Source: Caldimonas tepidiphila
GTDB taxonomy: Bacteria > Pseudomonadota > Gammaproteobacteria > Burkholderiales > Burkholderiaceae_C
Direction: 5' to 3'
Assembly (NCBI RefSeq): GCF_003569765.1
Contig: NZ_QXMG01000001.1
Coordinates: forward strand, 186,001-250,000
Length of the DNA: 64,000 nucleotides
Shown here: in pieces, positions 54,003 through 62,355 of the stretch
Position numbering within the stretch: the first letter of the stretch is position 1
Layout of the letters: the number at the start of each line of letters is the position of its first letter
Made by a program: the position numbers and the translations under genes
Notes under the pieces: model-generated
What the model saw: the letters and a program-made list of their open reading frames with translations, nothing else
What the model was told of the DNA's origin: nothing
Database searches by the model: none

Positions 54003-54667
54003 ACGTGCTGGTGATCGGCGCGTCGCGCGGCATCGGGCTCGAGTTCGCGCGCCAGTACCGCGCCGACGGCGAGCGCGTCGTCGCCACCGCGCGCGACGAG
54101 GCGGGGCTGGCGCGGCTGCGCGCGCTCGGCTGCGAGAGCCTCGCGCTCGACGTCAGCGACGGCGCGAGCGTCGCCGCGCTGGCGTGGCGCCTCGACGGCG
54201 AGCGCTTCGAGCTCGCGATCGTCAACGCCGGCGTCTACGGCCCCGATACCCAGGGGCTGGAGCCGCCCGCGCAGGCCGACTTCGACGCAGTCATGCACAC
54301 CAACGTGCTCGGGCCGATGCGCGTGATCCCGGCGCTCGCCCCGACGCTCGGCGCCGGCTCGCGGCTGGCGGTGCTGTCCTCGGCGATGGGCTCGATCGGC
54401 CAGCGGAGCGGCAGCGCCGGCTGGCTCTACCGCGCGTCGAAGGCGGCGCTGAACTCGGTGCTCAAGGACGCGTCGCTGACGCTCGCGCCGCGCGGCGTGG
54501 TCTGCGTCGCGCTGCACCCCGGCTGGGTGCAGACCGACATGGGCGGCGCGCAGGCGACGCTGACGCCCGAGCGCAGCGTCGCCGACCTGCGCCGGCTGCT
54601 CGCGGACCTCGAGCCCGGCGACAACGGCCGCTACCTCGCGCACGACGGCAGCCCGATCGCGTGGTGA
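53999..54667 (+). CDS. Short-chain dehydrogenase/reductase
   Basis: The 222-residue SDR has the NAD(P)-binding motif VIGASRGIGLEFARQY at the N-terminus, VNAGVYGP (NAG motif), and the active-site pair in SAMGSIGQRSGSAGWLYRASK, where Tyr and Lys are spaced as YxxxK. It reduces or oxidises an unidentified carbonyl or alcohol; genes around it suggest an acyl-CoA or small-ketone substrate. AAGGAGG lies five bases before the ATG, inside the MaoC-like gene with which it overlaps by four bases. Confidence 0.92.
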   Translation: MNVLVIGASRGIGLEFARQYRADGERVVATARDEAGLARLRALGCESLALDVSDGASVAALAWRLDGERFELAIVNAGVYGPDTQGLEPPAQADFDAVMHTNVLGPMRVIPALAPTLGAGSRLAVLSSAMGSIGQRSGSAGWLYRASKAALNSVLKDASLTLAPRGVVCVALHPGWVQTDMGGAQATLTPERSVADLRRLLADLEPGDNGRYLAHDGSPIAW

Positions 54668-54717
54668 ACGCGACGACAAGGACAACGAAGAACTTCAACG
54701 ACCGAGAGGAGACCCCC

Positions 54718-55854
54718 ATGCTGCTGAGCCCGGAACAGGAAATGGTGCGCGACGCGGTGCGCGCCTACGTCGAGGAGCGCATCCGGCCCGAGGCCGCGCG
54801 CTGGGACCGCGAGCATGTCTTCCCGAAGGACGTGCACCGCGGCCTCGCCGAACTCGGCACCTACGGCGTCTGCGTGCCGACCGAGTACGGCGGCGCCGGA
54901 CTCGATTACCTGACCCTGGCACTCGTTCTGGAAGAAATTGCCGCCGGCGACGGCGGCACCAGCACCGCGGTGAGCGTCAACAACTGCCCGGTCTGCGCGA
55001 TCCTGATGCGTTACGGCAGCGAGGCGCAGAAGCGCCGCTGGCTGACGCCGCTCGCGCAGGGCGAGCTGCTCGGCGCCTTCTGCCTGACCGAGCCGCATGT
55101 CGGCTCCGACGCGTCGGCGCTGCGCACCACCGCGCGGCGCGAGGGCGACGAGTACGTGATCGACGGCGTCAAGCAGTTCATCACCAGCGGCCAGAACGGC
55201 CAGCTCGCGATCGTGATCGCCGTGACCGACAAGGCCGCCGGCAAGAAGGGCATCAGCGCCTTCATCGTGCCGACCGCCACGCCCGGCTACCAGGTGGCGC
55301 GACTGGAAGAGAAACTCGGCCAGCACTCCAGCGACACCGCGCAGATCCTGTTCGAAGGCTGCCGCATCCCGGCCGAGAACCTGATCGGCGCCGAGGGCGA
55401 GGGCTACCGCATCGCGCTGTCGGCGCTCGAGGGCGGGCGCATCGGCATCGCCGCGCAGAGCATCGGCATGGCGCGCGCGGCCTTCGACGCAGCGCTCGCC
55501 TACGCGAGGCAGCGCGAGAGCTTCGGCAAGCCCATCTTCGAGCACCAGGCGGTGGGATTCCGGCTGGCCGAGATGGCCACGCGCATCGAGGCGGCGCGGC
55601 AGCTCACCTGGCACGCGGCCTCGCTGCGCGACGCGGGCCGCCCCTGCCTGAAGGAGGCGGCGATGGCCAAGCTCGTGGCCAGCGAGATGGCCGAGCGCGT
55701 CTGCTCCGACGCGATCCAGATCCACGGCGGCTACGGCTACGTCAGCGACTTCCCCGTCGAGCGCATCTACCGCGATGTGCGCGTCTGCCAGATCTACGAG
55801 GGCACGAGCGACGTGCAGAAGATCCTGATCCAGCGCGCGCTCGTGGCCGGCTGA
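54718..55854 (+). CDS. Acyl-CoA dehydrogenase, short/medium-chain type
   Basis: The 378-residue flavoenzyme shows LGAFCLTEPHVGSDASALRT, IDGVKQFITSGQNGQ, YARQRESFGKPIFEHQ, QIHGGYGYVSDFPVERIYRD and the catalytic Glu in QIYEGTSDVQKILIQRAL. It resembles butyryl-CoA or branched short-chain dehydrogenases that deliver electrons to ETF. Whether it serves isovaleryl-CoA cannot be told by eye. GAGGAGA lies before the ATG. It ends the run beginning with the thiolase. Confidence 0.94.
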   Translation: MLLSPEQEMVRDAVRAYVEERIRPEAARWDREHVFPKDVHRGLAELGTYGVCVPTEYGGAGLDYLTLALVLEEIAAGDGGTSTAVSVNNCPVCAILMRYGSEAQKRRWLTPLAQGELLGAFCLTEPHVGSDASALRTTARREGDEYVIDGVKQFITSGQNGQLAIVIAVTDKAAGKKGISAFIVPTATPGYQVARLEEKLGQHSSDTAQILFEGCRIPAENLIGAEGEGYRIALSALEGGRIGIAAQSIGMARAAFDAALAYARQRESFGKPIFEHQAVGFRLAEMATRIEAARQLTWHAASLRDAGRPCLKEAAMAKLVASEMAERVCSDAIQIHGGYGYVSDFPVERIYRDVRVCQIYEGTSDVQKILIQRALVAG

Positions 55855-55880
55855 GGCCGGCATGGCGCGCCGCCGCGCGC

Positions 55881-56528
55881 TCAGCGCTTGCGGCGGTCGT
55901 CGGGCAGGTAGAGCCGGTCCGAGTAGGTCAGCAGCCAGTCGGGGCGGAAGGCGACGAAGACCGCGGTCAGCATGCCGGTGGCCACCGCCTCGCCCCAGGC
56001 CATCAGCCAGTGGCCGATGACCATGTCGCCGAAGCTCAGCGTCTCGGGCCCGCCCTGCCACAGCAGCCCCGCGATGCTCGCCGCGCTCAGCGCCACCGCG
56101 GTGCCGAGGAAGCTGCGCGCGAGGATGTAGACGAACAGGTGCTGCGGCAGCCAGCGTCGCGTGGCCCAGCCCACGCCGAGCGCCAGCGTCGCCGGCACGA
56201 TGCCGTTCCAGGTCAGCAACCCGAGGCTCAGCCCCGCGTCCAGCCCGCCGAGCCAGGCGCCCAGCGCCGCGATCGGCGGCAGGCTGACCACCGCCAGCGG
56301 CCAGCCGAACATCAGCACCAGCAGGCAGGCGCCCGACATCTGCAAGAGCGTGCCGCCCGGCATCGCCGCGTGCAGGCTCCACACCCAGGGCAGCACCACC
56401 ATCGCCGCGAGCCAGGGATGCTGCAGGTGCGTCGCACGCAGCACCCGCCAGGGCCGCAGCCACAGCGCGACCAGCACGGCCGGCAGGACCAGGGCGGATT
56501 CGAGCAGGAGTTGAACGGGCGCGTCCAT
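55881..56528 (-). CDS. CbiM-like ECF transporter permease (energy-coupling factor family)
   Basis: The 215-residue integral membrane protein has about six hydrophobic segments and resembles the CbiM/PF01891 permeases: WNGIVPATLALGVGWATRRW, LFVYILARSFLGTAVAL and FGDMVIGHWLMAWGEAVATG. The chosen start MDAPVQLLLESA is supported by GGAGG six bases upstream, but it lacks the MHIPDG-type N-terminus with which CbiM and NikM bind cobalt or nickel. No ATPase or second component gene is nearby. The transported substrate is unknown. Confidence 0.75.
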   Translation of the reverse strand: MDAPVQLLLESALVLPAVLVALWLRPWRVLRATHLQHPWLAAMVVLPWVWSLHAAMPGGTLLQMSGACLLVLMFGWPLAVVSLPPIAALGAWLGGLDAGLSLGLLTWNGIVPATLALGVGWATRRWLPQHLFVYILARSFLGTAVALSAASIAGLLWQGGPETLSFGDMVIGHWLMAWGEAVATGMLTAVFVAFRPDWLLTYSDRLYLPDDRRKR

Positions 56529-56655
56529 CGGAACCTCCATCGTAACGACCGCCGCGGCACGGGCGATCGGAGGGTGCGCTCCGTCCTCATGCAAGCCGGG
56601 TGCCTGCGGGTTGCCCTGGGTGCCGACCCGGGGGGTGATGGGTTAGCCTAGTCCC

Positions 56656-57264
56656 ATGAATGCAGCCCGCCCGATCGAATTCTTCTTCGATTTCTCCTCG
56701 CCCTATTCCTACATCGCGTCGGAGTGGATCGACGCGCTGGCGGCGCGGCACGGACGCACCGTGCGCTGGAACGCGATCCTGCTCGGCGTGACCTTCCAGG
56801 CCGCGCAGCTCAAGAGCCCGGTGTCCTACCCGCTCAAGCGCGAGTACTCGCTGCGCGACTTCACCCGCTCGGCGCGCTTCGAGGGCCTGCCCTACTGCCT
56901 GCCCGAGCGCTTCCCGATCCCCTCGCACAACGCGGCGCGGGTGTTCTGGTGGCTCGACGAGAGCGACCCGCAGCGCGCCGTCGGCTGGGCCCACGCCTGC
57001 TTCCGCGCCTTCTTCGCGCAGGGCCGGGACCTGTCGGACACGGACACGCTGGCCGCGCTCGCGACGGAGTTCGGGCTCGACGCGGCCGAGGCGCAGGCAG
57101 TGTGGAGCGACCCGGTCTGGAAGGACCGCCTCAAGCAGGCCAACGAGGCGGCGGTAGCCGCCGGCGTGTTCGGCGCGCCCTTCTTCCTGGTCGACGGCGA
57201 GCCCTTCTGGGGCAACGACCGCAAGCCGCAGATCGAGCGCTGGCTCGCGCAGGGGCCGTACTGA
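56656..57264 (+). CDS. 2-hydroxychromene-2-carboxylate isomerase (DsbA-like fold)
   Basis: The 202-residue protein is a thioredoxin-fold HCCA isomerase: FFFDFSSPYSYIASEWID near the start has the Ser pair that replaces the Cys motif of DsbA, and IPSHNAARVFWWLDE, FRAFFAQGRDLSDT and GVFGAPFFLVDGEPFWGNDR follow. The family uses glutathione in aromatic (naphthalene) degradation, but many members have unknown isomerase activity. The rhodanese gene starts 21 bases downstream. Confidence 0.9.
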   Translation: MNAARPIEFFFDFSSPYSYIASEWIDALAARHGRTVRWNAILLGVTFQAAQLKSPVSYPLKREYSLRDFTRSARFEGLPYCLPERFPIPSHNAARVFWWLDESDPQRAVGWAHACFRAFFAQGRDLSDTDTLAALATEFGLDAAEAQAVWSDPVWKDRLKQANEAAVAAGVFGAPFFLVDGEPFWGNDRKPQIERWLAQGPY

Positions 57265-57284
57265 AACCACCCCGGGAGGCAGGA

Positions 57285-57689
57285 ATGGCACTGAGGAAGG
57301 GATACCGCGCGCTGGTGGACGAGGCGATGGCCGAGATCCGCACCTACACCGTCGAGGAGGCGCGCGAGCGCCTCGGCCAGCCGGACGTGCAGTTCGTCGA
57401 CGTGCGCGACGTGCGCGAACTCGAGCGCGAGGGCGTCGTGCCCGGCGCAGTCCATGCGCCACGCGGCATGCTCGAGTTCTGGGTCGATCCCGAGTCGCCC
57501 TACCACCGCCCGGTGTTCGCGCAGGACAAGGAGTTCATCCTGTTCTGCGCTGCCGGCTGGCGCTCGGCGCTGGCGACCAAGACGCTGCAGGACATGGGGC
57601 TCGAACGCGTCGCGCACGTCGAGGGCGGCTTCGGTGCCTGGAAGCAGGCCGGCGCCCCGGTGGCCGCGCGGCAGGACAAGGGCGCCTGA
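57285..57689 (+). CDS. Rhodanese-like sulfurtransferase
   Basis: The 134-residue single-domain protein has FVDVRDVRELEREGVVPGAV and the active-site loop ILFCAAGWRSALATKTLQDM with the persulfide Cys at residue 88. It probably carries sulfane sulfur; a specific acceptor is unknown. GGGAGG lies five bases before the ATG. It shares a transcript with the HCCA isomerase gene. Confidence 0.92.
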   Translation: MALRKGYRALVDEAMAEIRTYTVEEARERLGQPDVQFVDVRDVRELEREGVVPGAVHAPRGMLEFWVDPESPYHRPVFAQDKEFILFCAAGWRSALATKTLQDMGLERVAHVEGGFGAWKQAGAPVAARQDKGA

Positions 57690-57770
57690 GCTCCGGCGGC
57701 CCGCGGCCCGCCTCCCAGCCCCGCCGCCACAAGGGCAGGACGCCGGCATCCCGCTTGCAGATCCCGGCCG

Positions 57771-58385
57771 ATGGACCTCGACACCTCCCAGCTCCTCGCG
57801 CTGGCCGCCGCGCTCGGCTGGGCCAGCGGGCTGCGGCTGTACGCGGTGGTCTTCCTCACCGGGCTGGCGGGCTCGACCGGCTGGGTGGAGCTGCCCGAGG
57901 GGCTGAAGCCGCTCGGCCATTCGCTGGTGCTGGGCGCAAGCGGCACGATGCTGGTGGTCGAGTTCCTCGCCGACAAGATCCCCGGCGTCGACTCGCTGTG
58001 GGACGTGCTGCACACGCTGATCCGCATCCCGGCCGGCGCCGCGCTGGCGGCCTCGGTGTTCGGCACGGACGAGGCCACCTGGTCGCTGGTCGCCGCGCTG
58101 CTCGGCGGCAGCCTCGCCGCGACCAGCCACCTCTCCAAGGCCACCACCCGCGCCGCGATCAACACCTCGCCCGAGCCCTTCAGCAACGTGGGCGCCTCGC
58201 TGCTGGAGGACACGCTCGCGCCCGCGGCCCTCTGGCTCGCGATCGGCTCGCCCACGCTGTTCCTCGCGCTGCTGGTGCCGGCGGTGCTCGGGATGCTGTG
58301 GCTGATGTGGGTGCTGGCCGGCTACCTCAGGGGCCTGCTCGCCCGCCTGCGCGGGCTGCGGCGCAGCGGGGCGCCGCCGCGTTGA
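57771..58385 (+). CDS. DUF4126 membrane protein
   Basis: The 204-residue protein has several hydrophobic segments and the DUF4126 pattern LALAAALGWASGLRLYAVVF, VVEFLADKIPGVDSLWDVLH, then ATSHLSKATTRAAINTSPEP and LLEDTLAPAALWLAIGSPTL. The family is of unknown function in the inner membrane. The ribosome-binding site is weak. It follows the rhodanese gene by 81 bp. Confidence 0.87.
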   Translation: MDLDTSQLLALAAALGWASGLRLYAVVFLTGLAGSTGWVELPEGLKPLGHSLVLGASGTMLVVEFLADKIPGVDSLWDVLHTLIRIPAGAALAASVFGTDEATWSLVAALLGGSLAATSHLSKATTRAAINTSPEPFSNVGASLLEDTLAPAALWLAIGSPTLFLALLVPAVLGMLWLMWVLAGYLRGLLARLRGLRRSGAPPR

Positions 58386-58445
58386 CGTCCCCGGCTGCCG
58401 AAGGCGCCGCCCGGAGCCGGTGCGCGTGGAAACAAGCCCGTCCTG

Positions 58446-58733
58446 CTACACGCTGCCGCGGCGGCTGAAGACGTCGAGCGGATCGAGCCAGGAGCGGTTG
58501 CGCTGGGCGGCCGGCGCCCCGCTGGGGGACGAGGCGACCCTCGCCGGCGCCTCGACGAAGCGGTCGGCGAGCGACCTGAGCTCCTCGACGCCGCTGACGC
58601 GGCACTGCTGCAGGATGTCGTGCGCATAATCCTCGCGCTTGAGCATCGCCTCGACGTCGATGCCGCGTCCGCGATAACGCCTGAGCGCGTCGGAGATTTC
58701 ATGAACCAGTTCGATCCTCTCGCGCATCGGCAT
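58446..58733 (-). CDS. Small hypothetical protein
   Basis: This 95-residue soluble protein begins MPMRERIELVHEISDALRRY; the middle RGRGIDVEAMLKREDYAHDI looks helical, and the tail is Ser/Pro/Arg-rich. No family was recognised. The start at 58733 has GGAGG about six bases upstream (GGGAGGAAGCG); an extension to 58784 lacks support. It converges with the DUF4126 gene and is divergent from the DUF1289 gene. Confidence 0.7.
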   Translation of the reverse strand: MPMRERIELVHEISDALRRYRGRGIDVEAMLKREDYAHDILQQCRVSGVEELRSLADRFVEAPARVASSPSGAPAAQRNRSWLDPLDVFSRRGSV

Positions 58734-58850
58734 CGCTTCCTCCCGAAATCCGCAACATCTGTGCGGGATGCACGCAGCGTTCATCCTGCCGGCATCCCTC
58801 GAGCAAGTGACAGGACGTGAGTTTCAGCCGGCGGCCCCTCGTTTTCCCCG

Positions 58851-59153
58851 ATGTGCCAGCCTTTCCGACAGGCATTTGAGAAAGTTGTCATCTTGAAGAG
58901 CGCCGCATCCGAAGGAGAAGTCCCCAGCCCCTGCACAGGCGTGTGCCGCATGGACGAGCGCACCGGCTGGTGCCTGGGCTGCCACCGCACGATCGACGAG
59001 ATCGCCGCCTGGACGCGACTGTCGAGCGAGGACAAGCGCGCCGTCCGGGCGCAGCTGGCGCACAGGCGGGAGCGCGCGGAAGCCGGTACCCCGGCGGCCG
59101 CGCCCGCTCCGTCGCGAATGCCGCCTGGCAAGGGCAGCGACGAGCTTGAGTGA
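58851..59153 (+). CDS. DUF1289 zinc-ribbon-like protein
   Basis: The 100-residue protein has a DUF1289 motif: SPCTGVCRMDERTGWCLGCH followed by TIDEIAAWTRLSSEDKRAV. The four cysteines should bind a metal. The tail is Ala/Pro-rich. The ATG at 58851 has no good ribosome-binding site; a TTG at 58893 preceded by GAGAAAG would start closer to the domain and may be the real start. Function is unknown; the domain is common in proteobacteria. Confidence 0.85.
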   Translation: MCQPFRQAFEKVVILKSAASEGEVPSPCTGVCRMDERTGWCLGCHRTIDEIAAWTRLSSEDKRAVRAQLAHRRERAEAGTPAAAPAPSRMPPGKGSDELE

Positions 59154-59221
59154 GGACAATGAGCGGCCCGGGCACGATCTGGCACGATGAGGCACCGTGC
59201 CTGCAGGGTACGGCCGAACCT

Positions 59222-59228
59222 GGAGGAG
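59222..59228 (+). promoter_or_regulatory. Ribosome-binding site deciding a TTG start
   Basis: GGAGGAG lies seven bases before the TTG at 59236 and is the only good site near the beginning of the DUF294 gene. It favours this start over a GTG at 59197, which would place the site inside the coding region. Confidence 0.6.
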
Positions 59229-59235
59229 ACCCGCC

Positions 59236-61188
59236 TTGCTCCCGAAAAACCGCAAGCCCGCGAATGCGCAGACACCGGCCCCCCCCGCTCATCCGGCGAC
59301 CGCGAGCCCGGCGTCCAGCCTGATCGACAACCTGCGCCAGCTGCTCGGCCGCTACGTGCCGTTCTCGCAGATGCAGCCCGAGCACGTGGACTTCTTCATC
59401 ACGCATGCGCGCGAGGCCTATTTCGCCCCCGAGGAGCAGGTGCTCAGCCCGCAAGACGGGCCGGTGCGGCAGCTCTACTTCATCCGGCAGGGCGCCGTGA
59501 CCGGCGTGCGGGGCGTGACCGAGCTCTACGAAGGCAGCTTCCAGTACGAGTCCGGCGACATGTTCCCGGTCGCGGCGCTGATGGGCCGACGCGCGGTGAC
59601 GGCCACCTACACCTCGATGGAGGACACCTTCTGCTTGCTGCTGCCGCAGGAGGCGGTCAGCGAGCTGATGTCCCTCAGCGCCCCCTTCGCCGACCTGCTG
59701 AACCGGCGCATGCTGCAGTTCATCGACGCGGCCCGGCGCTCGCTGCAGTCGGCCTACTCGTCGCAGACGCTGGCGGAGCAATCGCTGGAGAAGCGCCTCG
59801 GCGAGGTCTGCAGCGCCAAGCCCAAGAGCTGCCGCCCCGACACGCCGATCGTCGAGGCGCTGCGGACCATGCACCAGCACCGCATCGGCTCGATGCTGGT
59901 GACCGACGACGAGGAAAGGCCGGCGGGCATCCTGACCCGCTACGACATCCTCGGGCGCATCACGCTGCCGCAACTGCCGCTGTCGGCGCCGATCTCGGCG
60001 GTGATGACGCAGCCGGTGCAATCGCTCACGGTCGACCACACCGCGCAGGACGCCGCGCTGCTGATGTCGCGCCACGGTGTGCGCCACGTGCCGGTGACGG
60101 CGGGCGGCAGGCTCGTCGGCATCGTCTCCGAGCGCGATCTGTTCGTGATGCAGCGCCTGTCGCTCAAGCAGCTCAGCACCACGATCCGCGCCGCCGAGGA
60201 TGTCGACACGATGCAAGTGGTCGCCGCCGACCTGCGCCAGTTCGTGCGCAACCTGCTCGGCCAGGGCGTGCAGGCCAAGCAGCTCACCGAGCTGATCAGC
60301 CACCTCAACGACGTGCTGTGCCAGCGCCTGGTGCAGATCATCGCCGCCCGGCACCCCGTCGACCTCGACGACGCCTGCTGGCTGGCCTTCGGCTCCGAGG
60401 GCCGCTCCGAGCAGACCATTGCCACCGACCAGGACAACGGCCTGATCTTCAGGAGCGAGGATCCTGAGGCCGACCGCCCGCGCTGGCTCGCGCTGGCACG
60501 CGAGGTCAACGAGGCGCTCGACGCCTGCGGCTACCCCCTGTGCAAGGGCAACGTGATGGCGAGCAACCCGGAATGCTGCCTCACGCTCGAGGAGTGGTGC
60601 GCGCGCTTCGAGCGCTGGATCGAGCAGGGCTCGCCCGAGGACCTGCTGAAGGCCAGCACCTACTTCGACTTCCGCCCGGTCGCCGGCAATCTCGCGCTGG
60701 CCGAGCCGCTGCGCGAGTTCGTCAGCCAGCGCGCCCGCTCGCCGCGTTTCTGCCGGCTGCTGGCGGAGGACCTGCTGCGCACCAGGGCGCCGCTGAACTG
60801 GATGGGCAACATCGACACGGTCGTCGTCGACGGCGTCGAGACGATCGACCTGAAGATGCGCGGCACCGCGATCTTCGTCGATGTCGCCCGCCTGCACGCG
60901 CTGCGGCTCGGCGTGCCGGAGGTCAACACGCGCCGCCGCTTCGAGGCGCTCGCTCACGCGGTGAGCGCCGAGGAGCATCACAGCGAGGCCTGGATCAGTG
61001 CCTTCGAGTACCTGCAGATGCTGCGGCTGCGCGCCCAGCTCGAAGGCCCGCCGTCGCCGCCCTCCACCGGCAATCCGAACATCCTCCGGGTCGACTCGCT
61101 CAACGACATCGACCGCCGCATCCTGAAGGAGTCGTTCCGGGTCGCGCGCCGACTGCAGCAGCGCATCGAGCTCGACTTCATGCGCTGA
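59236..61188 (+). CDS. cNMP-binding/CBS/DUF294 nucleotidyltransferase-like protein
   Basis: The 650-residue protein combines a cyclic-nucleotide-binding-like domain (about 50-165, LYFIRQGAVTGVRGVTELYE), two CBS domains (about 185-315, EALRTMHQHRIGSMLVTDDE and AALLMSRHGVRHVPVTAGGR), a DUF294 nucleotidyltransferase domain with WLAFGSEGRSEQTIATDQDN near residue 380 and a DUF294 C-terminal helical domain. It resembles GlnD-type regulators and is thought to control linked transporters. The TTG start is supported by GGAGGAG. The exonuclease gene follows after 21 bases, and the symporter gene lies beyond it, a conserved trio. Confidence 0.92.
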   Translation: MLPKNRKPANAQTPAPPAHPATASPASSLIDNLRQLLGRYVPFSQMQPEHVDFFITHAREAYFAPEEQVLSPQDGPVRQLYFIRQGAVTGVRGVTELYEGSFQYESGDMFPVAALMGRRAVTATYTSMEDTFCLLLPQEAVSELMSLSAPFADLLNRRMLQFIDAARRSLQSAYSSQTLAEQSLEKRLGEVCSAKPKSCRPDTPIVEALRTMHQHRIGSMLVTDDEERPAGILTRYDILGRITLPQLPLSAPISAVMTQPVQSLTVDHTAQDAALLMSRHGVRHVPVTAGGRLVGIVSERDLFVMQRLSLKQLSTTIRAAEDVDTMQVVAADLRQFVRNLLGQGVQAKQLTELISHLNDVLCQRLVQIIAARHPVDLDDACWLAFGSEGRSEQTIATDQDNGLIFRSEDPEADRPRWLALAREVNEALDACGYPLCKGNVMASNPECCLTLEEWCARFERWIEQGSPEDLLKASTYFDFRPVAGNLALAEPLREFVSQRARSPRFCRLLAEDLLRTRAPLNWMGNIDTVVVDGVETIDLKMRGTAIFVDVARLHALRLGVPEVNTRRRFEALAHAVSAEEHHSEAWISAFEYLQMLRLRAQLEGPPSPPSTGNPNILRVDSLNDIDRRILKESFRVARRLQQRIELDFMR

Positions 61189-61209
61189 CAGGCGCCGAGA
61201 CCCGAAGAC

Positions 61210-61908
61210 ATGCTGCAGTTCCTGCACAGCCTCCTCGGCCGGGAGCCGGCCGCCGGCCCGGCACTCGACGACAGCCGCTGGATCGTCGCCGATGTCGAGA
61301 GCAGCGGGCTCGACACGCGGCGCGACCGGCTGATCGCGATCGCCGCGGTGGCGCTGCACTTCCCGCCGCCCCCCGAGGAGGGCCAGTCACCCCGGCCGCG
61401 CCACCCCGGCATCGCGCTCGGCGACAGCTTCGAGGTGATACTGCGCCAGCCCGAGCAGACGGGGCTCGCGATGGACAAGCGCAACATCCTGCTGCACGGC
61501 ATCGGAGTCGGCGCCCAGAGCCGGGGCATGCCGCCGCCGGAGGCCCTCGGCGCCTGGGAGTGCTTCGTGGGGCGTTCTCCGCTGGTCGGCTTCCACAGCG
61601 CCTTCGACCGCGCGATGATCGACCGCGCGATGCAGGGCACGCTCGGCCGGACCCTGCCCAATCCCTGGGTCGACCTCGAGCACCTCCTCGCGGTGCTGCA
61701 CCGCGACCACATGCGGCGCAGTCTCGATCACTGGATGCAGCGCTACGGCATCGAGTGCGCGCAGCGCCACCAGGCCGCCGCCGACACGCTCGCCACGGCG
61801 CAGCTGCTGCTCAAGCTGTGGCCGCGGGTGCTCGCGCGCTGCAGCGGCGGCTTCGAGGAGGTCAGCGCGCTGGCACGCCAGCAGCGCTACTTGCCCGGGC
61901 GGGACTGA
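61210..61908 (+). CDS. DnaQ-like 3'-5' exonuclease
   Basis: The 232-residue protein is a DEDDh exonuclease: ExoI WIVADVESSGLDTRRDRLIA (the D-V-E pair), ExoII VGFHSAFDRAMIDRAM and ExoIII RHQAAADTLATAQLL with His and Asp. It is like the polymerase III epsilon family but stands alone, without a polymerase neighbour. It directly follows the DUF294 gene in the VC_2705-type symporter cluster, so it may act in signalling or nucleotide turnover rather than replication; this is inferred from context. Its 3' end overlaps the convergent small membrane gene by 22 bp. Confidence 0.92.
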   Translation: MLQFLHSLLGREPAAGPALDDSRWIVADVESSGLDTRRDRLIAIAAVALHFPPPPEEGQSPRPRHPGIALGDSFEVILRQPEQTGLAMDKRNILLHGIGVGAQSRGMPPPEALGAWECFVGRSPLVGFHSAFDRAMIDRAMQGTLGRTLPNPWVDLEHLLAVLHRDHMRRSLDHWMQRYGIECAQRHQAAADTLATAQLLLKLWPRVLARCSGGFEEVSALARQQRYLPGRD

Positions 61909-62255
61909 AGGTCCCGCTTGCCCTGCACGTGCGCGCGCCGTGCCAGCAGGTGCAGCGCGAACAGGTAGATCCACAACGTCAGCCCCACCGTGCTCGACCA
62001 GGTCGAGAACGGTGCCAGGCCCAGCAATGCCGCCAACACCGAGGCCAGCACGACCGCGCCCGCCACCAGGTGGATGACGGCCGCATAGGGGGCCCATCGC
62101 GCGGGATCGGCCGGCGCCTGGCCTTGCCGCACCGCCACTTCGGCAAAGTTGCGTCTCACGAGGATGGTCCAGGCGCGGCGGAAGCACAGCGCGGCGAGTG
62201 CAAGGGCCAGCAGCAGCAGAAGCCAGGCGAAGACGACGGAAGCAGGAAGTTGCAT
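61887..62255 (-). CDS. Small membrane protein of unknown function
   Basis: The 122-residue protein has three hydrophobic segments, at about 6-28 (FAWLLLLLALALAALCF), 60-82 and 88-108. No family was recognised. An ATG at 62255 begins right before the first segment; an in-frame ATG at 62291 is possible. Neither has a strong ribosome-binding site. It reads in the same direction as the symporter, after a terminator. Confidence 0.65.
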   Translation of the reverse strand: MQLPASVVFAWLLLLLALALAALCFRRAWTILVRRNFAEVAVRQGQAPADPARWAPYAAVIHLVAGAVVLASVLAALLGLAPFSTWSSTVGLTLWIYLFALHLLARRAHVQGKRDLQSRPGK

Positions 62256-62310
62256 GGTGTGAATGTCCGAGGGAAAGAGAGTGTGCCCCATGCCGGGCCC
62301 ACAAAGAGAA

Positions 62311-62334
62311 AAGCTCCCGCCGCGGCGGGAGCTT
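62311..62334 (-). terminator. Rho-independent terminator of the symporter gene
   Basis: A 24-bp perfect palindrome has its halves at 62311-62322 and 62323-62334. On the minus strand it follows the symporter stop codon by about 20 bases and is followed by a T-rich stretch (TTTTCTCTTTG), the classical intrinsic terminator layout. Confidence 0.85.
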
Positions 62335-62355
62335 CCTTCAGGTCAGGCGACCCGA

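Noticed and set aside
59180-59186. TGGCACG before the DUF294 gene, resembling a sigma54 -24 element
   Set aside because: The required TTGC at the matching -12 spacing is absent.
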